Shown one piece after another: positions 8,338-17,117 of a stretch of 64,000 nucleotides of DNA (position 1 is its first letter; each line of letters starts with the position of its first letter). The notes under the pieces were generated by a model. That model was given only the letters and a program-made list of their open reading frames with translations. It was not told the origin of the DNA and did not search any database. The stretch covers positions 3,619,501-3,683,500 of the forward strand of contig FP929003.1 of the NCBI GenBank assembly GCA_000196815.1. The letters are read 5' to 3'. The stretch is from Nitrospira defluvii (GTDB lineage: Bacteria; Nitrospirota; Nitrospiria; Nitrospirales; Nitrospiraceae). The position numbers and the translations under genes were made by a program.

Positions 8338-10290
8338 TCAGCCCTCCCGCTGGCTCGCCGCGGGCGGGGCGACAGAGGGAAGAATTACCGAAATGGCCCC
8401 GCCGAGATCGCCCTCCTTGAATCCTTCCTTCTCGTATCCGGAAATATCCAACTCTCCCTTGGGTTTCCCGTGGCAGCTCAAGCAGGCCTTCGTGTAAAAG
8501 AGCGGCAGCACGACTCGGACGCTCTGATCCGCGAGTCGTTGCGAGATGACATGGTCACCCACCCGCGGGTGGCTTCTTTGGACGACCAGCAAGGCCTCCG
8601 TTTCCTGCTCGTCGGGTTTGTTGTCGGGATTTCTCGGCTCCACGTCCGGCGGGCCGATCTGTCGTAACTTAAGCCCGGTGTCCTTGGAGAAACTCGCGGC
8701 AACCTGCGTTCCGAACGTGGCGGGGATGAACCCCTTGAACCCAATGCCCTTTTTATTGATATCCGACTGAACGTCCTGCACCGCTTTCTGCATGATCCCG
8801 GCGAGCTTGGCCAGCAACGGCCTGGCACGCTCCGGCATGGCGGCGGCGTTCAGGGCCTGCAGGTCATGCCCGGTTCTCGCCAAGAACTCCTTGCGCAGAC
8901 GGGCCTGAAACGCCGCCCCGGAAAACCCCTTGTCCTCCAAGCGCGGATTGTTGATCGTCGCCTGCGCTTTTCCCAACACGACGCGGCCCGAGTCCAACAG
9001 CACGACCAGCAGGCGGGCCGTCTCCCCGGACTCCGCATCATCGGATGAAACCAGTTCACCGCTCATGGCGGTCTGGATCCCCTTGTCGTCAGGTACGCGC
9101 AGGGCCTCGTTTTGAGGCGACGATTTAGGAGGTCCGCTCACCCTCACAAGCTCAGGCAAGACCGGAACGGGTCGCGGCACGGGCAACGGAGCGGCATGTT
9201 GGGGAGTCAGGGGCGGCGCATTGGCCATTGCGACCGGCGATACTGAATCAACCGGCAGAATCCCGCGCTCGTTCCGTGGCGAGACCGGCAGGTCACCGGA
9301 GAGACCGATGGCGTTCGGTGACGGCGGTGTCTCCCGAGCTGTTTGACCGGACCCTTCCCAGAGCCCGCTCGGGAACCATCCCAGATAGAGCCAGACCGGA
9401 AATGCCAAAGCCAGCACGGACGCCAACACAACCGCCTCGCGTCTCTTCCAGACCGGACGCGCCTGCACCTCATCGATCTCCGCCACGACCTGTTGCGCGA
9501 CCTGGCGGGAGATGACGGGTTCTCGTCGGCGAAATCCGGTCATGAGCGCGTTGTCGCACAGGATGTTCAACCGCCTCGGAATCCCGTGCGCGGCTTTGGC
9601 GAGGATACGGAGCGCAGCCGGAGAGAAAATCGCGACCTGCTCACGGCTGGCCTGATCGAGTCTATGTTGAATGTAGGCGACACTTTCCGTATCGGTCAGA
9701 GGCAGGATCCTGGCCCGAACCGCGATGCGCTCACGGATATGGCGCACCTCATGGCGCTCCAGTAGCGCTTCCAGTTCGGGCTGACCGGTGAGCACGATCT
9801 GAATCAATTTTTCGTGCGGCGTCTCCAGGTTGGTCAACATCCGGATACCTTCCAGGGTCTCGACCGGCATACATTGGGCCTCGTCGATGACGAGGACAAC
9901 AGTGCCGCCGCCGTTGCGCTCCGCCTTTGCCAAGTCATGCAGCTGCTTGAGCATCTCAGCCTGCTCCTCGCTGACCGGTTGGGCCCCCAACTGCTGGAGG
10001 ATCGTGATCAGCAGGCGGTCGAACGTCATATTCGGGTTGTAGAGATGAACGGTTTTCTGTGGATGTGGAGACGACTGCTTCGGGGGGGCGGCGATTTGAA
10101 GGTACCGACGCAGGATGGTGGTTTTGCCGACGCCGACTTCGCCCGTGACAAGGACGATGCCTTTTCGCTCTTTGATCCCGTACAAAATCGAGCCCAATGC
10201 CTCTCGATGGCTCGGACTCAAGAACAGATTGTCGGCGTCGGGCGTCGTACCGAACGGTGCTCGAATAAGACCGTAAAAATCAGTGTACAT
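8338..10290 (-). CDS. ExeA/GspA-type AAA ATPase fused to a periplasmic DUF3365 heme-binding domain
   Basis: 650 aa with three parts. Residues 1-270 form an ExeA/MshM-type AAA ATPase: Walker A GEVGVGKTT at 50-58, Walker B VVLVIDEAQ at about 131-139 and a helical lid. One membrane segment follows (about 293-313, SVLALAFPVWLYLGWF). After a Pro/Ser-rich linker of about 100 residues, residues 430-640 resemble the Tll0287-like DUF3365 sensor domain and carry a c-type heme motif CLSCH at 603-607. The topology is therefore cytoplasmic ATPase and periplasmic heme. Classical ExeA proteins have a peptidoglycan-binding C-terminus instead. The gene stands alone; partner unknown. Confidence 0.9.
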   Translation of the reverse strand: MYTDFYGLIRAPFGTTPDADNLFLSPSHREALGSILYGIKERKGIVLVTGEVGVGKTTILRRYLQIAAPPKQSSPHPQKTVHLYNPNMTFDRLLITILQQLGAQPVSEEQAEMLKQLHDLAKAERNGGGTVVLVIDEAQCMPVETLEGIRMLTNLETPHEKLIQIVLTGQPELEALLERHEVRHIRERIAVRARILPLTDTESVAYIQHRLDQASREQVAIFSPAALRILAKAAHGIPRRLNILCDNALMTGFRRREPVISRQVAQQVVAEIDEVQARPVWKRREAVVLASVLALAFPVWLYLGWFPSGLWEGSGQTARETPPSPNAIGLSGDLPVSPRNERGILPVDSVSPVAMANAPPLTPQHAAPLPVPRPVPVLPELVRVSGPPKSSPQNEALRVPDDKGIQTAMSGELVSSDDAESGETARLLVVLLDSGRVVLGKAQATINNPRLEDKGFSGAAFQARLRKEFLARTGHDLQALNAAAMPERARPLLAKLAGIMQKAVQDVQSDINKKGIGFKGFIPATFGTQVAASFSKDTGLKLRQIGPPDVEPRNPDNKPDEQETEALLVVQRSHPRVGDHVISQRLADQSVRVVLPLFYTKACLSCHGKPKGELDISGYEKEGFKEGDLGGAISVILPSVAPPAASQREG

Positions 10291-10644
10291 GGCAAGACCT
10301 CCTGCTTGTCAGGTCACAGTGAATGATCGGCCATGATGGAGGTAAAGGGACCCGCCGCGTCAAAACGGTGACCGTAGATCGAAGCGCCGTACTCACTGTT
10401 GGTCGAATCAAGGGTGCAGGGCGCCGGACGGGCGAGGAGACTTGCACCGTGAGAGGCAAGCCGAAACCTTGGGCGGCTCTTCCACAATCACGCAGCATGG
10501 GAAAACCTCAGGGGAGAAAACCATGCGGATGATCAAGGATCGCGGGAGGCTTTAGGCTAGACTCTTAAGAAGAAGCTGTCAACGGCAGAGTTGTCTCACG
10601 GAATGCCGGCTCGGTCATGATGACATCAGCGATGTATACAGCGC
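10291..10644. other. Intergenic region, no gene seen
   Basis: 354 bp upstream of the ATPase-heme gene and downstream of the AlkD-like gene. It must hold the promoter of the minus-strand gene starting at 10290; GGAGGT lies just before that start. A plus-strand frame at 10323-10532 has Gly/Arg/Lys-rich random-looking composition and was not accepted. Nothing else was recognised. Confidence 0.5.
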
Positions 10645-11760
10645 TCACGGCTCCACCAAATCGAACTTACCCAAGGGATGGGAGCGTCCATTGATGAGGA
10701 GCTCCACCCTGTGCGTGCCGGGATAGTGCGTGCGAGTCGTGAGTTGTGACAGCGACAGGCGTTTGCGCAACGGCAGTGATGCACGGGCCGGCAACTCAAC
10801 CGCCTTCAGCTTGAAGACTTTCGGGCGATTGCTGCCGTTGGCCTTGACGTAATGCACGCGCAGGTCCGCCAGCACCCGTTGTGGCTTGGCGGATCGGTTG
10901 ACGAGTTCACAGTCGATCGTGACGGTCGAACCGATAGTGACCCGTGGAGGCGTCACACGGCCCTTGCGGATAGACAGGAACGCCGATTCTCCATACCCCA
11001 AGACAGCCAACGCATCGGCATCAGCCCGCTTCACGGCCGACCGCAACGCATGCCGGATAATCCACCGCCGCTCCTCAGTCGCATCGACCATCCACCGCTT
11101 GGCCGTCGCCACCAGCAGCGCGGGATGGTCCTTGCCGATGTCGTTCAGATTATTGGCCACACTCCGACGTACGTAGAGCGCCGGATCGTCTTTGAGTCGC
11201 TCCAGCAACACGAGAACGGGTCTCGGGTCTGCTTGAAACGCGCGCAACCGGGCCGCCCAGGGCAACCGGGGACGCGTGCCTTCCGACACCAGGCGGCGCA
11301 CATCCTCACTAGGGTCAACCGACCATTCCATGAGACGGGCCAGCGTCGCCGCTTGATGCCGTTCAAGATATCGGCGAATGCTGAATTCGGCGGTGAAGCG
11401 TTGCGTGAGCACATATTGCGCCCGCATGGATGCTTCGAAATGCTCCAGCCCGTATTCCGCCACGAAGAACACATGCGGCAAGAACAGAAAGCCGCCCATC
11501 CCCTGGGCAACGGTTCGCTCCGGCTTCCGATCGAGCGAGGCGAGGAGAATCTCAATGGCCTTCTCGTAGTCGTCCGGGAGAAAGCGGCGAAGTTGATGAG
11601 CGATTTTCCAGCCACGCGGCATCAGTTCCAGCGCGTCATACCCATCCAACGCAGATCTGACGAACCCCTTTTCGTCGAATCGCGAAAAGACGGCGGCAAT
11701 CATCCGGGCAATCGTGCGCGGAACATCGGCACCGAAACTATTCTTGAGCGGCTCAGCCAT
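10645..11760 (-). CDS. AlkD/HEAT-repeat DNA alkylation repair-like protein
   Basis: 371 aa, helical throughout. SVDPSEDVRRLVSEGTRPRL and DDPALYVRRSVANNLNDIGKDHP are HEAT-like repeats with the pattern found in AlkC/AlkD glycosylase-type proteins (ALK repeats). These enzymes recognise alkylated bases in duplex DNA. The last 100 residues (KGRVTPPRVTIGSTVTIDCE onward) look like an added beta-sandwich, which AlkC-type proteins can carry. The gene follows the SUI1-like gene by 6 bp and is probably co-transcribed with it. Catalytic competence cannot be judged without alignment. Confidence 0.82.
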   Translation of the reverse strand: MAEPLKNSFGADVPRTIARMIAAVFSRFDEKGFVRSALDGYDALELMPRGWKIAHQLRRFLPDDYEKAIEILLASLDRKPERTVAQGMGGFLFLPHVFFVAEYGLEHFEASMRAQYVLTQRFTAEFSIRRYLERHQAATLARLMEWSVDPSEDVRRLVSEGTRPRLPWAARLRAFQADPRPVLVLLERLKDDPALYVRRSVANNLNDIGKDHPALLVATAKRWMVDATEERRWIIRHALRSAVKRADADALAVLGYGESAFLSIRKGRVTPPRVTIGSTVTIDCELVNRSAKPQRVLADLRVHYVKANGSNRPKVFKLKAVELPARASLPLRKRLSLSQLTTRTHYPGTHRVELLINGRSHPLGKFDLVEP

Positions 11761-11766
11761 GAGGTC

Positions 11767-12159
11767 TCACCCGCCGGCAAATACCGGCCTGAATCCGGCT
11801 TTCGTCAGAATGCGCGCCACGTCTTCGCGCTTATCGCCTTGGATTTCAATTCGCCCTTCCTTCACCGTGCCCCCGACGCCGCAGGCCTTCTGCATCTCCT
11901 TGGCCAATTGCTCCTTCTCATCCTGACCGATACCGATAAACCCCGTGACGACCGTCACCGTCTTGCCGCCGCGATGCGCGGTTTGCCGGATGATATCCAC
12001 CCGCCCGCGGTTCTTCGCCTGGCCCGGCGAGACTGTGGCCGGAGCTTCTGTCTTGTCTCGTGGAGAAGTCGGCGGCAGTTCAAGATTCTTCAAGGCCGCA
12101 AACGGACTGTTCCACTGAACCGGCTCACCGTCGATGGGGATACGTTTCCTGTCTTTCAT
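11767..12159 (-). CDS. SUI1/YciH-family translation initiation factor-like protein
   Basis: 130 aa. The SUI1 domain covers about residues 55-128: TVTVVTGFIGIG, then QLAKEMQKACGVGGTVKEG and IEIQGDKREDVARILTKAGF, the basic loop plus glycine-rich turn shared by eIF1 and bacterial YciH. In bacteria YciH influences start-codon selection by the 30S subunit. The N-terminal 50 residues are a Pro/Arg-rich extension. GAGAGAGGC precedes the ATG at 12159. It heads a two-gene operon with the AlkD-like gene. Confidence 0.92.
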   Translation of the reverse strand: MKDRKRIPIDGEPVQWNSPFAALKNLELPPTSPRDKTEAPATVSPGQAKNRGRVDIIRQTAHRGGKTVTVVTGFIGIGQDEKEQLAKEMQKACGVGGTVKEGRIEIQGDKREDVARILTKAGFRPVFAGG

Positions 12160-12278
12160 GCAGCCTCTCTCTTACCGCCATTACGGACCTCCGACAGATG
12201 TTCGATTATTAATGCTCAATTGAACATGGAGAATTGAGTCTTGAACATGTTCGGGAACATCCAAAGACGTTTCGCCTT

Positions 12279-12833
12279 TCACTTTTCACGTACGGCCTCT
12301 TTCCATCTCACCATCTCAATTTGCACGGCATTCGTCCCGTCGCCGATCAACAGCTGCCCGTCCTGAATGGTGCAATGCAATTCCATGTTGCGTTGCGCAA
12401 GCCCGGCTAGAGCCCGGCTGCCCTCCGGCGAGAGGTTCATCACGGTGAGATTCTTCAATCGCTCAAGCGCAGCCACATTCTCTTTCCACCACTGATCGGC
12501 AGCACGCCCGCCATAGCTGTAGACGCAGACCTGTTGAGCGCGGCCGCAGGCCTGGCGGAGAGCCTTCTCATCCGGCAGGCCCACTTCGATCCACAGCTCG
12601 ATGAGCCCGGTCAAATCCTTTTGCCAGAGCGCGGGCTCGGCTTCAGCGCTCAGCCCCCGGCCAAACAGCAACGTCTCATGCGCATGAAACGCAAAGGCCA
12701 GCAGACGCACCATCATCCGCTCGTCGGTCTCTGACGGATGACGCGCAAGCGTGACCGTATGGTCGTCATAATAGTGGCGGTCCACATCGGCGATGTGGAG
12801 GAGGGCTTTGAAGATCGTCGCGTTCGGGGCCAT
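12279..12833 (-). CDS. yaeQ: YaeQ family protein
   Basis: 184 aa, the normal YaeQ length. The opening MAPNATIFKALLHIADVDRH and DERMMVRLLAFAFHA are characteristic, as are DLTGLIELWIEVGLPDEK and the C-terminal MELHCTIQDGQLLIGDG. YaeQ has a PD-(D/E)xK nuclease-like fold; an E. coli homologue was linked to suppression of RfaH-dependent haemolysin defects, but the biochemical role is unsettled. It stands alone between YciH-like and VF530 genes on the same strand with gaps of about 100 bp. Confidence 0.92.
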   Translation of the reverse strand: MAPNATIFKALLHIADVDRHYYDDHTVTLARHPSETDERMMVRLLAFAFHAHETLLFGRGLSAEAEPALWQKDLTGLIELWIEVGLPDEKALRQACGRAQQVCVYSYGGRAADQWWKENVAALERLKNLTVMNLSPEGSRALAGLAQRNMELHCTIQDGQLLIGDGTNAVQIEMVRWKEAVREK

Positions 12834-12916
12834 GTGGGTGTGAAGTCCTTGTATGCGGGGGACGTTCAGATTGAAGAAGCCAGGCTATGCAGCCACTGAA
12901 AGCGGACAGCTCAAGG

Positions 12917-13135
12917 TCAGGGCAGCTCCGCGATATACATCCCCTCCACCCGCTCGCGCGCCCAAGGCGTCTTACGCAGGAACGTGAGACTCGATTTGAC
13001 GCTCGGATTATTCAAGAAACAGCGCACCGGCAAGCGACGGCCCAGTTCCGCCCACCCATGGCGTTCGACCAGGGTCGTCACGATAGTCTCCAACGTCACG
13101 CCGTGCAATGGATCGCGGGGATGGGAAGTGGTCAT
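12917..13135 (-). CDS. VF530/DUF2132 family DNA-binding protein
   Basis: 72 aa. The sequence DPLHGVTLETIVTTLVERHGW followed by CFLNNPSVKSSLTFLRKTPWAR is the full VF530 family signature, a small helical domain structurally related to SAP-like DNA-binding folds. Function in vivo is unknown. It lies on the same strand as the YaeQ gene, 83 bp upstream of it. Confidence 0.92.
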   Translation of the reverse strand: MTTSHPRDPLHGVTLETIVTTLVERHGWAELGRRLPVRCFLNNPSVKSSLTFLRKTPWARERVEGMYIAELP

Positions 13136-13320
13136 GATGTGATGGTGTATAGCATGGAAAAGAAAAGAAGGGCGAATGGGCTACCTGCAGTTTCGTAACA
13201 ACCATCCGACCGCGAAGGATACCCGAACTGAGTGGGTCATCCGCCGCTAACATGTTGGCTTGTCGCCCACTCCCAACGTCAGCTTCAAATGCGCCCTAGC
13301 TATGCTCCATCCAACCTATC

Positions 13321-14070
13321 TTAAGGATGCTGCCCAAGCTCTACAATGGAGCTTGTTAATGCGCATAGCCATGGCAACACGCTCATGATCTTGTCAGATT
13401 TTTCCAGGTTGCATTTGGCGCATAGAATTCGAACGTTCTGCGCAGAAAGACTGCTTCCTCCCTTGGAATAGGGTATGTCGTGATCGTAATGGAGATTTTT
13501 CTGGAAGCCACACTGGACACACTTGCCCTGATCTCGTTTCCAGACTTCCACTTTCACATGGGTCGGAATCAACCGTTTGTGTGGAAGTTCAATGATTCGG
13601 CCAAAAGCTTTCTTTTCCACAGGTTTGAGGAAGAACTGGAACACGTTTCTCTTTTCCTCTCGCAACGTAACGTGCGCGTCGAACAGCTCAAAGAATCCCT
13701 TGTAGCACCATACACCGACAGCAATTTTTTCGTAGACTTTCACCAGCTCTGCTTTTTCTCTTAGCCCGCGCTGAAAATCCATGGCTGCCTTAAAAAATCG
13801 GCCATTCTCTGTCCAAGTCCCTTTCGGCGTTGTGATCAGTTGATCAACCTCCTTGGGATTAGGGCAATCCTTTGTGCGTGGCTGATCATGGCCCTCATAA
13901 ACCAGTATTCCTGTGGCTTCATCAACTACATCTCGATACGGAGCATTCGCTCGCTGAGACATGAGCAGGATGGAATAGTCCTCTCCAACCCCAAAATTCA
14001 TTCCCTTCTGGAGCATCAATTTCTCAGCGCCGACCAGTTCTCCATAACTAATGATGTCATCGACATTCAT
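13321..14070 (-). CDS. HNH endonuclease with unassigned N-terminal domain
   Basis: 249 aa. The C-terminal third is an HNH domain: VEVWKRDQGKCVQCG, LHYDHDIPYSKGG and VRILCAKCN give the two CxxC zinc knuckles and the DH/N metal site. The N-terminal 150 residues (EDYSILLMSQRANAPYRDVV and following) look like a conserved specificity or binding domain that I do not recognise. The gene and its flanks are visibly more AT-rich than the surrounding sequence, suggesting transfer. No partner methyltransferase lies next to it, so it may be a solitary restriction-like or DNA-processing nuclease. Confidence 0.85.
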   Translation of the reverse strand: MNVDDIISYGELVGAEKLMLQKGMNFGVGEDYSILLMSQRANAPYRDVVDEATGILVYEGHDQPRTKDCPNPKEVDQLITTPKGTWTENGRFFKAAMDFQRGLREKAELVKVYEKIAVGVWCYKGFFELFDAHVTLREEKRNVFQFFLKPVEKKAFGRIIELPHKRLIPTHVKVEVWKRDQGKCVQCGFQKNLHYDHDIPYSKGGSSLSAQNVRILCAKCNLEKSDKIMSVLPWLCALTSSIVELGQHP

Positions 14071-14353
14071 AAATTCCCCATGGAAATACCGTCAGGCTGC
14101 AGACTTTACTCTCTCAACAATATACGGCAACGATACGGCAACGGGATTATATGCCAAGCTAAGTACCAGCCTCCATGTGGCTCGATTTTATCTAGACGCT
14201 TTCGTCTTAGCACAGAAGATCCTGAAACAATACTCCGGCTATCCTGTTATAGTGGCGGCACGGAAGCATGCCATTGGCCTTGACAGGCCGAGCATGTAAC
14301 CACTTTCCTCATCCCCATGCAGCGAATAGTGCCACTCACCAAGGAGGCTCGTC

Positions 14354-14659
14354 ATGCAAAAGTCATTGATCGTTGCCATCGCGGTCGCCGTCGGTCTCGG
14401 AGCAAGCTCCGTTGCGTCGCTGCTGCCATCAGCCCATGCCGATGGCCTTGTCGTGGAAGGCAAAGAGGCGATGAAAGGCACCGGCAAGTCTTTAACGGAA
14501 GCCACCGGCAAACTCAAAACCGATGCGACTCAAACGAAAGAAGACGCCAAGAAGCTGGACATCGACAAAACCAAGCAGGGCGTCGGTCAAGTGAAAGAAG
14601 ACGTCAAAGGGGTCAAGGAAGGCGCAAAAGGCGCGCTGACCAATCCTTTGGGCAAGTAG
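14354..14659 (+). CDS. Secreted LEA-like, Lys/Glu/Asp-rich small protein
   Basis: 101 aa with a signal peptide (MQKSLIVAIAVAVGLG, likely cut after PSAHA). The mature part is highly charged and built from roughly 11-residue helical repeats such as ATGKLKTDATQTKEDAK and KQGVGQVKEDVKGVKEG, like late-embryogenesis-abundant or apolipoprotein-type amphipathic helices. AAGGAGG precedes the ATG. A similar secreted repeat protein is encoded at 49469-49759. A periplasmic stress-protectant role is possible but only inferred from composition. Confidence 0.8.
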   Translation: MQKSLIVAIAVAVGLGASSVASLLPSAHADGLVVEGKEAMKGTGKSLTEATGKLKTDATQTKEDAKKLDIDKTKQGVGQVKEDVKGVKEGAKGALTNPLGK

Positions 14660-14744
14660 CCGCCCGATCTCTAATTCCTAGGGCCCCCTTCCGACCTCCA
14701 CTCCCCTATCTAGCTACTCAGGGAGGGCGATCAGGTGCTCCCGA

Positions 14745-15010
14745 TTGCGCGCGTCCCTCTCTCACCATCGCCTCAAAGGGAGGAGGCAGGGAGCCTTCAC
14801 TGCGCGCATCGGACGAGCACAGTATTTTCGTGCGCGTTCTCCATCTTCTCCATTTCCATTTTTCCCCAGGGAAGGGACCTGCTTGATCTCCCACTGCGCG
14901 CGTCCAACATCCCCTCGTTCATTCAAATCCAAGGGGAGGAGGTTGAGCGGCTCTCACTGCGCGCATGGGACGAGCACATTCTGATCGTGCGCGTTCTGCG
15001 AGCAAGAGAG
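14745..15010. repeat. Cluster of GCGCGC-type intergenic repeat units
   Basis: Four units begin TGCGCGCGTC or CTGCGCGCATC (near 14750, 14808, 14896, 14961). Two of them (14808-14851 and 14961-15001) have the longer form CTGCGCGCAT, then GGACGAGCAC, an AT-rich centre and GTGCGCGTTCT, so the ends form an imperfect inverted repeat. Related units lie at 42560 and 42643-42686. The rest of the 491-bp gap before prfC shows no gene. Confidence 0.7.
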
Positions 15011-15150
15011 CCACTCAGCCCCCTCCCCGCCTCCCCTCCTTGCCCCCACCCCCCTCCGACTGATAAAAGAAAGAGTTATCGTCCAGCGACACCAGGCGAT
15101 GCCCCGATCCCCTGTCCCGTTGGCTTTCCCTAACCACAAAGAGAAGCGCT

Positions 15151-16779
15151 ATGTCCCTGCCGGTTGAGAAATCTGCGGCCGATGAATTGCGGCGAGAAGT
15201 GCTGCGACGGCGCACGTTTGCCATCATTTCCCATCCGGACGCCGGAAAAACAACCTTGACCGAAAAGCTGCTGCTGTATGCCGGCGCGGTGCACCTGGCG
15301 GGCGCAGTGCAAGCCCGCTCCACCCAGCGCCAAGCCAAGTCCGACTGGATGGAATTGGAGCAGGCGCGCGGCATTTCGATCACCTCCACCATGCTGCAGT
15401 TCGACTATCAAGGCGCGCGGGTCAACCTGCTCGACACACCGGGCCACCAGGACTTCAGCGAAGACACGTACCGCACGCTCATGGCGGTCGACAGCGCCGT
15501 CATGGTGCTGGACGGCGCCAAGGGTATCGAGCCGCAGACCAAGAAGCTCTTCGCCGTCTGCCGCAAGCGCGGCATCCCGATCCTGACCTTCATCAACAAG
15601 ATGGACCAGCCGGGCCGCCATCCGTTCGACCTGCTGGATGAAATCGAGCGCACCCTGGGGATGACGGCGGTGCCTTTCAATTGGCCGATCGGCGAAGGGT
15701 CCGGCTTTCAAGGGGTGTACGATTTTCAACACCGCCAGGTACTGTTTTTCCAGCGGACGGCGCACAATCAGCGTCGCGCCCCGATGACGGTCGAGGCCTT
15801 TCCCAATCCGAAGCTGGCGGAAACCCTCGGCGAGGCCTATGGGCCGCTGCAGGAAGAGATCGGGCTGTTGACGGGCGCCGGCACCTCATTCGATCGCGAC
15901 CGGTTCCTCGCGGGAGAACTGACGCCGGTCTTCTTCGGCAGCGCGTTGACCAATTTCGGCGTCGGGCCGTTCCTGGATGCCTTTACCAAACTCGCGCCGC
16001 CTCCCGGACCGCGCCAGACGGCCCAGGGGTTGATACAACCGACCGACGAAGCGTTCTCCGGCTTCGTGTTCAAGATTCAGGCGAACATGGACCCGCAGCA
16101 TCGCGACCGCATGGCCTTCCTCCGCATCTGCTCCGGCCGCTTCGAAAAAGACATGATGGTCCATCACGCCAGGCTGGGCCGCAAGATCCGGATGACACGC
16201 CCCCATCGCCTGTTCGGCCGCGACCGCGAAACGATCGACGAGGCCTACCCCGGCGATGTCGTCGGATTGGTCAACCCCGGGCTGTTCACGATCGGAGACA
16301 CCCTGACCTCGGATCCCGCGCTGACCTTCGATCCCATTCCGCACTTTCCGCCGGAATGTTTCGGCCTCTTGCGCACGCAGGACATTTCGAAACACAAACA
16401 GTTTCAAAAAGGGCTCAAGCAGCTGGAAGAAGAAGGGGTCATGCAAATCTTTTATTCACCGGATCACGTGCGTCGCGAACCGGTGTTGGCTGCGGTAGGT
16501 GAATTGCAGTTCGATGTCGTCATGTCGCGGCTGGAGAATGAGTACGGGGTGAAGACATCCGTGGAGCGCCTGCCCCATGCGCTGGCCCGCTGGATCGTCG
16601 GCAATCCCGCGACGATTTTGGCCGTCTATTGGCCGTCGGACACCATCCGGCTCGTGGATCAGCAAGGCCGCGGCGTCATGCTGTTCACCACCGAACATCT
16701 CCTGGCCTATTGCATCAAATCGAACCCGTCGATCAAATTTCTGTTGCGGGAAGAAGTCGAGCAGGCCACGGCGCAATAG
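15151..16779 (+). CDS. prfC: Peptide chain release factor 3
   Basis: 542 aa, normal RF3 length (E. coli 529). GTPase motifs are intact: G1 SHPDAGKTTLTEKLL, G3 DTPGHQDFSEDTYRTL and G4 NKMD. The switch region SDWMELEQARGISITST and the domain II/III sequences through VVMSRLENEYGVKTSVE are typical of RF3 rather than EF-G. It recycles RF1/RF2 from the ribosome after termination and contributes to post-peptidyl-transfer quality control. AAAGAGAAG precedes the ATG. Flanked by repeat-rich intergenic DNA on both sides, so probably monocistronic. Confidence 0.97.
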   Translation: MSLPVEKSAADELRREVLRRRTFAIISHPDAGKTTLTEKLLLYAGAVHLAGAVQARSTQRQAKSDWMELEQARGISITSTMLQFDYQGARVNLLDTPGHQDFSEDTYRTLMAVDSAVMVLDGAKGIEPQTKKLFAVCRKRGIPILTFINKMDQPGRHPFDLLDEIERTLGMTAVPFNWPIGEGSGFQGVYDFQHRQVLFFQRTAHNQRRAPMTVEAFPNPKLAETLGEAYGPLQEEIGLLTGAGTSFDRDRFLAGELTPVFFGSALTNFGVGPFLDAFTKLAPPPGPRQTAQGLIQPTDEAFSGFVFKIQANMDPQHRDRMAFLRICSGRFEKDMMVHHARLGRKIRMTRPHRLFGRDRETIDEAYPGDVVGLVNPGLFTIGDTLTSDPALTFDPIPHFPPECFGLLRTQDISKHKQFQKGLKQLEEEGVMQIFYSPDHVRREPVLAAVGELQFDVVMSRLENEYGVKTSVERLPHALARWIVGNPATILAVYWPSDTIRLVDQQGRGVMLFTTEHLLAYCIKSNPSIKFLLREEVEQATAQ

Positions 16780-16910
16780 CAGGATGCGCACAAAAGCCGT
16801 CGTTCATCTCTCGTCCGCAGAGAAGAGCCAACGGCATAGAGTTCATCGCATATGGCCGGACATCGAGAGCGGGCGTCCCTGACGAGATACGCTTCACGAT
16901 TCACGGATGT

Positions 16911-17117
16911 CTAGCAGGATGCGGAAAAAGTCCGCCAGCGGCGTTCTCGCATCGCTCAGAGGCTCACCGTACGGCACGAGTACGATTCGCCTCTTCGTTC
17001 GCTGCGGCCTTGCTGGACGGCCTTTTTGCGCATCCTGCGGGCGATTCTGACGCGAGACAGCCCGTGTGCGAAATGCGACGTATGACGCAATCGTCGAGTT
17101 TTTCCGCAGCCTGCTAG
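16911..17117. repeat. 207-bp dispersed repeat with 19-bp terminal inverted repeats (copy A)
   Basis: The left end CTAGCAGGATGCGGAAAAA matches the reverse complement of the right end in 18 of 19 positions. The interior includes GTCCGCCAGCGGCGTTCTCG, a GCTCACCGTACGGCACG block and GCGGCCTTGCTGGACGGCC, all shared with the copy at 32088-32471 and partly with 17615-17745. No ORF in it looks coding. The preceding 130 bp after prfC hold a related outer fragment (AGCAGGATGCGCACAAAA at 16784). This is MITE-like and non-autonomous. Confidence 0.8.

Noticed and set aside
10323-10532. Plus-strand 69-aa frame upstream of the ATPase-heme gene
   Set aside because: Gly/Arg/Lys-rich random composition, no ribosome site, lies in the promoter region of the opposite-strand gene.
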